A stretch of DNA of 13,188 bases from DATKCA01 sp035544675 (GTDB lineage: Bacteria > Acidobacteriota > Thermoanaerobaculia > Gp7-AA8). Position 1 is the first letter of the stretch, and each line of letters opens with the position of its first letter. The stretch is taken from positions 1 through 13,188 of the forward strand of contig DATKCA010000243.1 of the NCBI GenBank assembly GCA_035544675.1, written 5' to 3'. Shown in pieces: positions 7,388 through 13,188 of the stretch. The position numbers were made by a program, and so were the translations under genes. The notes beneath the pieces are model-generated. The model saw nothing but the letters and a program-made list of their open reading frames with translations. It did no database searches and was not told the origin of the DNA.

Positions 7388-9403
7388 ATGCTCTACCGCT
7401 TCGAGAACATCGAGAAATCGTACGGCCCGCACGACCTCGTGCGCGGCGTCACGTGGCAGCACAATCCCGGAGAGCACGTCGGCCTGGTCGGCCGGAACGG
7501 CGCCGGGAAGACGACTCTTTTCCGCCTGCTCCTCAAGCAGGAGGAGCCCGACCGCGGGACGATCCTGCGCGCCTCGGGCCTGACCATCGGTCACGTCGGA
7601 CAGCACCTCCAGGCCGAGCCGGGGATGTCGCTGTTCGACTACGTGGAGACCGCATTCGCGGAGGTGCTGGCGATCGATCGAAAGATGCGGGCGATCGAGC
7701 ACGGCCTGGCCGATACGGCGAAGAGCGAAGCGGAGCACGCGCGTCTGCTCGAGAAGTACGCCGAGCTGCAGCACGACTACGAGCACGCCGACGGCTATAC
7801 GCTTCACGCCGAAGTGGAGCGCGTCCTGGGCGGCGTCGGGTTCACCGACAAGTCGGAGTGGCAGCGTCCCATCGCGGAGTTCAGCGGCGGACAGCAGAAC
7901 CGGGCCATGCTCGCACGCGTCCTCCTCACCCGGGTCGACCTGCTCCTCCTCGACGAGCCGACGAACCACCTCGACCTGAGCGGAATCGAGTTCCTCGAGG
8001 AGTTCCTGCAGTCGTTCACCGGCAGCTACCTGCTCATCTCGCACGACCGTACGTTTCTCAACCGCACCGTGACGAAGATCGTCGAGCTCGCTCACGGGAA
8101 GCTCATCGAGTACAACGGAAATTACGAGAAATTTCTCCAGCTGCGCGAGGAGCGCATGGAGAAGACGGCCGTCGACTTCGAGCGGCAGCAGGAGCTCATC
8201 GAGCGGACGCAGGACTTCATCCGTCGCAACATCGCCGGTCAGAAGACGAAGCAGGCGAAATCGCGCCGGAAGATGCTCGACAGGCTCGACGAGGCGGAAC
8301 GGCCCGAGACCGACGAGACGCTGGCGAGCTTCAACCTCGATGCCGGCCCGCGTTCCGGGGCCGTCGCGCTCACCGCCGACCGTGTCACCGCCGGGTACGA
8401 GTCGAAACCCGTCGTCGAACAGTTCGGCCTCACGATCCGGCGCGGAGAACGTTACGCGATCATGGGGCCGAACGGCGCAGGAAAATCGACGCTGCTCAAG
8501 ACGTTCGCCGGCAGGTTGCAGCCGCTGGCCGGCACGATCTCCTACGGCCACAACGTCCAGGCCGGCTACTACGACCAGACCCTCGGCGACCTCGACCCGA
8601 AGGGCAACGTCATCGATGAGGTCTGGAACCTCGATCACAGCCAGACGGAGGAGGCGGTGCGGAGCTATCTCGCGCAGTTCTCGTTTTTCGGCGAGGACGT
8701 CTTCAAGAAGACGCGAGAGCTGTCCGGCGGCGAGAAGGGGCGCCTGGCCCTGGCCAAGATCATGTACCGGGGCGGCAATCTCATGCTGCTCGACGAGCCC
8801 ACGAACCACCTCGACGTCTACACACGCGAGGCGCTCGAAGCGGCGCTGGAGCGGTTCACCGGAGCGCTCGTCGTCGTGTCGCACGATCGATACTTCGTCG
8901 ATCGCGTCGCGGAGAACGTCATCCTGGTGGAGGATGGGACCGGTGAGGTGTACGCGGGGAACTACAGCGATCTCGTCGAGCGGATGAGAGCTGGGGCGCC
9001 GGTGTCTTCACCGGCGAGAGGTGGCGGGAGCCGCCCGCCCAGAGGCGCCGCCAGGAATGGCGGCGCTCCACTCGGCGGCGCTGCACCTGGGGCCGCTCCA
9101 CCTGGCGGCGCTGCTCAGAAACAGGCAGATCGTGGCGAGCAGCGCAAGCGGGAGAAAAGGGTGAAGAAGATCGAGGATGAGATGACGCAGCTCGAGGCCC
9201 GCATCGCCGGCGCCGAGGCGGAACGCGAGCGCAACGAGCTCCTGCTTTGCTCGGAGGACGTGTTCCGGGACGGTGAGCGGATCCGGAAGATTCAGGCTCA
9301 GAACGGCGATCTGAAGGCGATGATCGAGCTGCTGTACGGCAAGTGGGAAGCTCTGGGCCGTGAGAAGGAAGCGCTCGAGGGTGAGACGGCCGTGGCCGGA
9401 TGA
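7388..9403 (+). CDS. ABC-F family ATPase with repeat-derived linker and coiled-coil C-terminus
   Basis: A 671-residue soluble protein with two ATP-binding cassettes and no membrane segments, the ABC-F type that binds the ribosomal E site and modulates translation. Cassette 1: Walker A GRNGAGKTT (35-43), signature SGGQQ (166-170), Walker B with D189-E190. Cassette 2: Walker A GPNGAGKST (360-368), signature SGGEK (446-450), D469-E470. Both Walker B motifs continue as DEPTNHLD. A charged linker (about 236-330) between cassettes contains the Lys/Arg-rich QKTKQAKSRRKMLDRL expected of the P-site-tRNA interacting motif. After residue 533 comes a low-complexity Gly/Ala/Pro stretch to about 577, then a coiled coil to the end, as in YdiF/YheS/Uup-like members. 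Start is ATG 7388; the open frame continues upstream but only through repeat and antisense pdxJ sequence. Whether housekeeping or resistance type cannot be told from sequence alone. Confidence 0.95.
   Translation: MLYRFENIEKSYGPHDLVRGVTWQHNPGEHVGLVGRNGAGKTTLFRLLLKQEEPDRGTILRASGLTIGHVGQHLQAEPGMSLFDYVETAFAEVLAIDRKMRAIEHGLADTAKSEAEHARLLEKYAELQHDYEHADGYTLHAEVERVLGGVGFTDKSEWQRPIAEFSGGQQNRAMLARVLLTRVDLLLLDEPTNHLDLSGIEFLEEFLQSFTGSYLLISHDRTFLNRTVTKIVELAHGKLIEYNGNYEKFLQLREERMEKTAVDFERQQELIERTQDFIRRNIAGQKTKQAKSRRKMLDRLDEAERPETDETLASFNLDAGPRSGAVALTADRVTAGYESKPVVEQFGLTIRRGERYAIMGPNGAGKSTLLKTFAGRLQPLAGTISYGHNVQAGYYDQTLGDLDPKGNVIDEVWNLDHSQTEEAVRSYLAQFSFFGEDVFKKTRELSGGEKGRLALAKIMYRGGNLMLLDEPTNHLDVYTREALEAALERFTGALVVVSHDRYFVDRVAENVILVEDGTGEVYAGNYSDLVERMRAGAPVSSPARGGGSRPPRGAARNGGAPLGGAAPGAAPPGGAAQKQADRGEQRKREKRVKKIEDEMTQLEARIAGAEAERERNELLLCSEDVFRDGERIRKIQAQNGDLKAMIELLYGKWEALGREKEALEGETAVAG
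8997..9016. repeat. Perfect short hairpin inside the ABC-F linker coding region
   Basis: CGCCGGTG (8997-9004) and CACCGGCG (9009-9016) are exact reverse complements across a TCTT loop. It lies at the start of the low-complexity C-terminal linker and is followed by further GC-rich self-complementary sequence, so it may be part of the same insertion of repeat material into the gene. Confidence 0.6.
9046..9119. repeat. Palindromic repeat copy plus 15-base tandem repeat, in frame in the ABC-F gene
   Basis: CGCCGCC (9046-9052), AGGAAT, GGCGGCGCTCCAC (9059-9071) matches the core of the 1134-1196 element. It continues as four approximate 15-base units (9060-9119, codons GGC GGC GCT CCA CTC and variants) that encode GGAPL, GGAAP, GAAPP, GGAAQ. 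The reading frame is kept throughout, so it forms part of a flexible linker between cassette 2 and the coiled coil. Confidence 0.75.
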
Positions 9404-10629
9404 GAGTCTCGATCGTCGCCATCGGCTCGGAGATGCTCGGCACCAGCCGGCAGGACACGAATTCGCTGAAGATCACGGCGGCTCTGGAGGATCACGGCGT
9501 CACGCTCGTTCGCAAGTGTGTCGTCGGCGACAGCCTCGACGATCTCGTTGCCGAGATCTCGTTCACGCTCGCCAACAGCGACGTCGTCGTCACGACAGGC
9601 GGACTCGGGCCAACCGAGGATGACCTGACGCGGGAGGCTCTGGCGGTGGCGCTCGGCCTGGAGTTCGAGGTCGACCAGTCCATCATCGACAGGATCGCCT
9701 CTCGATTCGCGGCCCGCGGCTGGAAGATGCCCGAGGTGAACAAGCGGCAGGGGAAGGTCTTCCGGGGCCAGACGACGCTGGCGAACGAGCGCGGCACCGC
9801 ACCCGGATTTCACATCGAGTCGCTCGGGAAGCACGTCTGGGTCTTCCCCGGAGTTCCCAACGAGCTGGAATGGATGGTCGAGACGTACCTGCGGCCCTGG
9901 CTGGCCGGGAGGAACAGCGGGAAGATGAACCGGCGCGTGCTGAAGATCGCGGGGATGTCCGAGTCGGGAGTCGAGGAGCGCCTCAAGCCCTACTACGAGC
10001 GGCGGCCCGGCGAGCCGCTGACGATCCTCGCCTCGGCCGGCGCGGTGGAGTTGCACCTGCTTCATCAATCCGCCGATGAGGTTGGCGTACGTGAGGGCGA
10101 GCTCGTGGAGCTGTTCGCGGAGAGGATCTTCGGATACGACGACGACTCCCTCGAGTCGGTCGTCGGCGCGTTGCTCGCAGCGCGCGGCGAGACCCTGGCC
10201 ACTGCCGAGTCGTGTACGGGCGGGCTCCTCGGATCGCGGATCACCGATATCCCCGGAAGCTCGAAGTACTACCGCGGCGGCGTGGTCTGCTATGACGCGA
10301 ATGCGAAGATCGATCTGGCTGGCGTCGATCCCTCGCTCATCCGCGACAACGGGGAAGTCTCGGAAGAGGTGGCCATCGCGCTGGCCCGCGGCATCCGGGA
10401 GAGGTTCGGCGCGACGTACGGCGTCGGCGTCACTGGAATTGCAGGGCCGACGGGCGGGTCGGACGCGAAACCTGTCGGGACGGTCCACATCGCCGTGGCC
10501 GATGGACAGCGACACAAGCATCGGAAGATGTTCTGGCCATCTGCGCGGACGCTCGTGAAATGGTTCTCGACCCAGTGGGCGCTGGACATGTTGCGGCTGT
10601 TCATCACGCGCGACTCATCCCGGGCCTAG
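9400..10629 (+). CDS. cinA: CinA-like protein (MoCF domain plus nicotinamide-nucleotide amidase domain)
   Basis: A 409-residue two-domain protein of usual length. The N-terminal molybdopterin-binding-like (COG1058) domain shows SIVAIGSEML at the start, DTNS, and GGLGPTEDD (67-75), and ends around residue 170 after PGVPNELEWM. The C-terminal domain (about 255-405) is PncC-like: ESCTGGLL with S271 as the expected nucleophile, the GGVVCYDANAK segment with K303, and GVTGIAGPTGGSDAKPVGTV. Such enzymes deamidate nicotinamide mononucleotide to recycle NAD; the first domain is an ADP-ribose pyrophosphatase in some relatives. No sign of a competence role here. The ATG overlaps the ABC-F stop (ATGA, 9400-9403) and lacks its own Shine-Dalgarno site, so translational coupling to the ABC-F gene is likely. 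The TAG stop sits inside a 14-base palindrome. Confidence 0.96.
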   Translation: MRVSIVAIGSEMLGTSRQDTNSLKITAALEDHGVTLVRKCVVGDSLDDLVAEISFTLANSDVVVTTGGLGPTEDDLTREALAVALGLEFEVDQSIIDRIASRFAARGWKMPEVNKRQGKVFRGQTTLANERGTAPGFHIESLGKHVWVFPGVPNELEWMVETYLRPWLAGRNSGKMNRRVLKIAGMSESGVEERLKPYYERRPGEPLTILASAGAVELHLLHQSADEVGVREGELVELFAERIFGYDDDSLESVVGALLAARGETLATAESCTGGLLGSRITDIPGSSKYYRGGVVCYDANAKIDLAGVDPSLIRDNGEVSEEVAIALARGIRERFGATYGVGVTGIAGPTGGSDAKPVGTVHIAVADGQRHKHRKMFWPSARTLVKWFSTQWALDMLRLFITRDSSRA

Positions 10630-10639
10630 TGGCCACTAG
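10626..10639. promoter_or_regulatory. 14-base perfect palindrome over the cinA stop codon
   Basis: CTAGTGGCCACTAG is a perfect palindrome with no spacer and contains the cinA stop TAG (10627-10629). It lies 53 bases before the YfhO-like start. As there is no loop or T-run it is unlikely to be an intrinsic terminator; a dimeric regulator operator for the downstream gene is possible but unproven. Confidence 0.4.
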
Positions 10640-10677
10640 CGGTGCGAACCTGTCCCGCCCTTCCTTCCGCACTACAC

Positions 10678-10683
10678 TAGAAT
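10678..10683 (+). promoter_or_regulatory. Possible -10 hexamer TAGAAT of the YfhO-like gene
   Basis: TAGAAT differs from TATAAT at one base and ends nine bases before the ATG at 10693. A transcription start about seven bases downstream would give an almost or fully leaderless mRNA, which agrees with the lack of a Shine-Dalgarno site. No -35 is evident at 16-18 bases. The extended string CTAGAAT is identical to 2428-2434 upstream of moxR. Confidence 0.4.
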
Positions 10684-10692
10684 CCGCCGCGA

Positions 10693-13047
10693 ATGCTCAC
10701 GCGCTGGCGCGACGTCATCGCCCCGATCCTGATCGCCATCGTCACGACGATCTGGTTCGGCCACGTCCTTTTCGGCGGCCAGGCGTTCTACGCGCGCGAC
10801 ATGCTCGGATACCACTACCCGATGAAGAAGATCGTGCGCGACCGGATGCTGAGCGGCGATCTCATTCCGCAGTGGAGTCCGTGGTTCGGATCCGGGCAGC
10901 CGCTCGCTGCGAATCCGGCGTACGAGGTGTTCTATCCGCCGCAGTGGCTCGTTCTGCTTCCTGATTTCTACTTCGGAATGTCGCTGCACGTCGTCATCCA
11001 CTTCTACATCTGCGCGATCGGCCTCTACTTCCTCATCCGCTCTCTCGGAGCCGGCAGCATCGCCGCGACGCTCGGCGCGATCGGATTCACGCTCGGCGGT
11101 CCGATGATCTCGCTGATCAGGACGCTGCCGCTGTTGTTCTCGCTGGCGTGGGTTCCGCTGATTTTCCTGTTCGTGCGGCGGTTCTTCCTGACGCGCAGCA
11201 AGCGCGACTTCGTTCTGGCCGCGCTCTTCAGCGGCTTGCAGGCGCTCGTTGCGGAGCCCACGACGATGATTCAGACGTGGCTGATCGTGATCGCATACGG
11301 CGCGTACCGAGTGCTGCATGAGCGCAAGGACCGGGGATTGGTCGCGCGCAATCTCGCCATCGGCGTTGTCATGCTCGTGGCCGCATCGCTGATCGTCGCC
11401 GCCGTGCAGGTCGTGCCGATGCTCGACTTCATCCCCGACTCGGTGCGCTCCGAGCCATTTCCTTTCAAAGAGGTGGTGGCGTGGTGGAGCATGACCCCTT
11501 CGCGCCCGCTGGAGATCTATTACCCGTTGCTGTTCCAGTCTCTCTACAACCAGGCCGGCCTTCCCTGGATCAGCGCGACGTACCACCTCGGTGAGACATT
11601 CGTGGCGAGTTTCTATTTCGGCTGCGTGCTGGCGATTTTCTTCACCGCCGGGATTCTGGCCTGGCGAAAGGGGAGTGGATTCGTCCTCGCCGTTTGTGCC
11701 GTGTTGTACATCCTCTCCATCGGCGCGAATACCCCGCTGCTGCGAATTCTCTACGACATCGGCATCTTCAAATCGATGCGATACCCGGAGAAGTTCGCAC
11801 TCGGCGCCGCGCTCGTCGCCGCGATCTGGGGCGCGCTGACGCTGGACCGCATTCTCGCTGGCGACCGCCGCACGCTGCGCATGGCCATCTTCACGACGCT
11901 CGGATGGTTTGTGTTCGGCTTCCTTCTACTCGTGACCGCATTCAGCTTCTGGAAGCTCTTCTGGCTCATTACGTTCGTGCGCGGCGTCATCATCATCGCT
12001 GTGCTCCTCGCGTTCCGACGGTGGCCACACCCTGCATGGGGCGCGGCGCTCATCGTGCTGACGATCTTCGACGTGGCACATCTGCGGCTGTCCATTAACC
12101 CCACGATCGGCAAATCGTACTTCGAGCCGCCGCCTGTCACGCAGGAGTTCGCTCCGGCAAAGGATCAGTACCGCGTTTTCCACATCGCTGAGTGGGATTG
12201 GAAGTATTCAATGCCCCATGCGGACGTCTACTTCATCAACCCGACGGGGCGGTGGTGGAGTCTGCGGAACTCGCTGATGCCGCGCAACGGTGCGTACCGG
12301 GGCTATCAGTACGCGATCGACAGCGATTACGATCAGACATTCCTGACGCCGACGGCGGAGTTCATCCTGGCCATGCGTCTTCTCAAGGAAGCGAACCGGC
12401 CGGGATGGGAAGAGCCGCTGATGGCGATGTCGAATGCCTGGTACAAAGCGTATTTCCGGCCGTTCGCGGACGAAGCGCAACGCACGAACACGCGGTGGGA
12501 AGAGATGATGCCCGTACAGTTCACGCCGGCGCGCGAGCGGTACCCGCGTTACTACTTTGCGGATGCGATCGAGGAGTTCAACGGTCGCGACGACTTCGTA
12601 ACGAAGCTGTCTGGCACCGCGTCGCCGAGTCCGCGCGTGGCGTTCATCGAGAGTGCTCCATTTCAGCCCGCGAAGGGAACCGTGGTGACGGTCGATGAGC
12701 AACCGGAACGGATCCGCATCGAGGCGCAGTCGGAAGGGCGTTCACTGCTCGTCATCAGCATGACGCCGCACAAGTACTGGCGCGCGAGCGTCAACGCTGC
12801 GGCGGCTGAGGTCAGGCCGGTCAACATCGGCTACCAGGGGATCGAGCTGCCGGCGGGCCGTCACGTCATCGAGCTGACGTACCGCAATCCGCTCATCCTG
12901 CCTTCGCTGATCGTCTCGCTGATCGCCGTCATTGGCGTCATCGTGGGGTGCGTGGTGTTCCCGCATGTTCCTCTGCCGGCGGACGTGACACCTGTCGCCG
13001 CCGAGGTCGGCGGCGCTCCCCAGAAGCAGCGGCGAAGGAAGCGTTAG
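10693..13047 (+). CDS. YfhO-like polytopic membrane protein (GT-C-like fold)
   Basis: A 784-residue membrane protein resembling the YfhO family, which is related to GT-C glycosyltransferases that move sugars from lipid carriers outside the membrane. After a first helix (about 8-28) the first outer loop has the family pattern ARDMLGYHYP (D36 in the position of the GT-C acidic residue), then QWSPWFGSGQPLAANPAYEVFYPPQW. Roughly a dozen helices follow to about residue 470, including the KSMRYPEKFALGAALVAA segment typical of YfhO proteins, then a soluble extracytoplasmic domain (about 470-730), a last helix (about 732-757) and a cytosolic tail ending QKQRRRKR. Substrate unknown. In Bacillus YfhO is linked to teichoic acid glycosylation, a substrate not expected here. 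The gene stands alone; the end of the coding sequence contains a palindromic repeat copy and the stop interlocks with rseP. Confidence 0.85.
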   Translation: MLTRWRDVIAPILIAIVTTIWFGHVLFGGQAFYARDMLGYHYPMKKIVRDRMLSGDLIPQWSPWFGSGQPLAANPAYEVFYPPQWLVLLPDFYFGMSLHVVIHFYICAIGLYFLIRSLGAGSIAATLGAIGFTLGGPMISLIRTLPLLFSLAWVPLIFLFVRRFFLTRSKRDFVLAALFSGLQALVAEPTTMIQTWLIVIAYGAYRVLHERKDRGLVARNLAIGVVMLVAASLIVAAVQVVPMLDFIPDSVRSEPFPFKEVVAWWSMTPSRPLEIYYPLLFQSLYNQAGLPWISATYHLGETFVASFYFGCVLAIFFTAGILAWRKGSGFVLAVCAVLYILSIGANTPLLRILYDIGIFKSMRYPEKFALGAALVAAIWGALTLDRILAGDRRTLRMAIFTTLGWFVFGFLLLVTAFSFWKLFWLITFVRGVIIIAVLLAFRRWPHPAWGAALIVLTIFDVAHLRLSINPTIGKSYFEPPPVTQEFAPAKDQYRVFHIAEWDWKYSMPHADVYFINPTGRWWSLRNSLMPRNGAYRGYQYAIDSDYDQTFLTPTAEFILAMRLLKEANRPGWEEPLMAMSNAWYKAYFRPFADEAQRTNTRWEEMMPVQFTPARERYPRYYFADAIEEFNGRDDFVTKLSGTASPSPRVAFIESAPFQPAKGTVVTVDEQPERIRIEAQSEGRSLLVISMTPHKYWRASVNAAAAEVRPVNIGYQGIELPAGRHVIELTYRNPLILPSLIVSLIAVIGVIVGCVVFPHVPLPADVTPVAAEVGGAPQKQRRRKR
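12996..13019. repeat. Third palindromic repeat copy, in the 3' end of the YfhO-like gene
   Basis: CGCCGCC (12996-13002), GAGGTC, GGCGGCG (13009-13015) is a perfect 7-base-pair hairpin. AGGTCGGCGGCGCTCC (13004-13019) is identical to 1179-1194. It encodes the AAEVGGAP part of the protein's tail, just before the basic terminus and 25 bases before the stop codon. Confidence 0.7.
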
Positions 13048-13188
13048 CCCTTTGTCAGGAGCAGCACGTTGCTGATCACGTCGTTGTAGAGGACGACGAT
13101 CATCAGCGCGGCAAGAGCGGCGAAACCGACCTGCTGGATCCGTTCCTTGGCGCGTATGGAAAGATCGCGCCGCGCCGCCCCTTCCACG
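13044..13188 (-). CDS. rseP: C-terminus of RseP-type site-2 intramembrane metalloprotease, rest outside the window
   Basis: Reading leftwards from the window edge, 47 codons lead to TAA (13046-13044). The peptide has the pattern LSIRAKERIQQVG, a hydrophobic helix FAALAALMIVVL, and YNDV, which matches the end of RseP-family zinc metalloproteases (typically ...QQVG, last membrane helix, YND[IV]...). RseP cleaves membrane-anchored anti-sigma factors and leftover signal peptides inside the membrane. The active-site HExxH and PDZ parts lie beyond the window, so function rests on the C-terminal pattern only. The stop interlocks with the TAG of the YfhO-like gene (TTAG, 13044-13047), leaving no space for a terminator between these convergent genes. 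Confidence 0.82.
   Translation of the reverse strand, partial: VEGAARRDLSIRAKERIQQVGFAALAALMIVVLYNDVISNVLLLTKG

Noticed and set aside
7388..9403. Calling the ABC-F protein an antibiotic resistance determinant
   Set aside because: Length and coiled-coil tail fit housekeeping YdiF/YheS-like members as well; no sequence feature seen here separates the two.

Overview
This is a GC-rich, densely packed bacterial chromosomal segment. Gene content (bacterial ETF-ubiquinone oxidoreductase, a MoxR/DUF58/TgpA cluster, PdxJ, an ABC-F ATPase, CinA, a large YfhO-type membrane protein and the tail of RseP) fits a Gram-negative, free-living bacterium. The combination and the repeat style suggest Acidobacteriota or a neighbouring phylum, but that is an inference from general familiarity and no marker gene here proves it. 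There is no phage, transposase, CRISPR array, tRNA or rRNA.

Layout, left to right. (1) The 3' two thirds of an ETF-QO gene on the + strand (2-1132). (2) A palindromic repeat (1134-1196) that also supplies the last codons of the next gene. (3) Two overlapping minus-strand genes for small membrane proteins with bacterial PH (bPH2) domains (2406 down to 1166). (4) Diverging from them across about 120 bases, a three-gene + strand operon: MoxR AAA ATPase, DUF58 protein and TgpA-type membrane transglutaminase (2525-6425), each junction a 4-base stop/start overlap. (5) pdxJ on the minus strand (7162-6422), whose stop overlaps the tgpA stop. (6) A 225-base divergent intergenic region filled with inverted tandem arrays of the heptamer GGAAACC / GGTTTCC. 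(7) An ABC-F ATPase overlapped by cinA (7388-10629). (8) A 784-residue YfhO-like membrane protein (10693-13047). (9) The last 47 codons of rseP on the minus strand (13188-13044), again with interlocking stops.

How the genes work together: MoxR, DUF58 and TgpA are a widespread co-operating trio at the cell envelope, and the divergent bPH2 pair is probably envelope-associated too, so 1166-6425 reads as one envelope module. ABC-F and CinA are translationally overlapped and probably co-expressed. ETF-QO (electron entry into the quinone pool) and PdxJ (vitamin B6) are housekeeping genes.

The most unusual material is non-coding or repeat-derived: a family of short palindromes (CGCCGCC, 5-6 base loop, GGCGGCGCTCC) found three times, each time inside or touching the 3' part of a gene; the heptamer hairpin between the pdxJ and ABC-F starts; three extra cysteines in the ETF-QO iron-sulphur domain; and an absence of Shine-Dalgarno sequences at the head of transcription units that hints at leaderless mRNAs.
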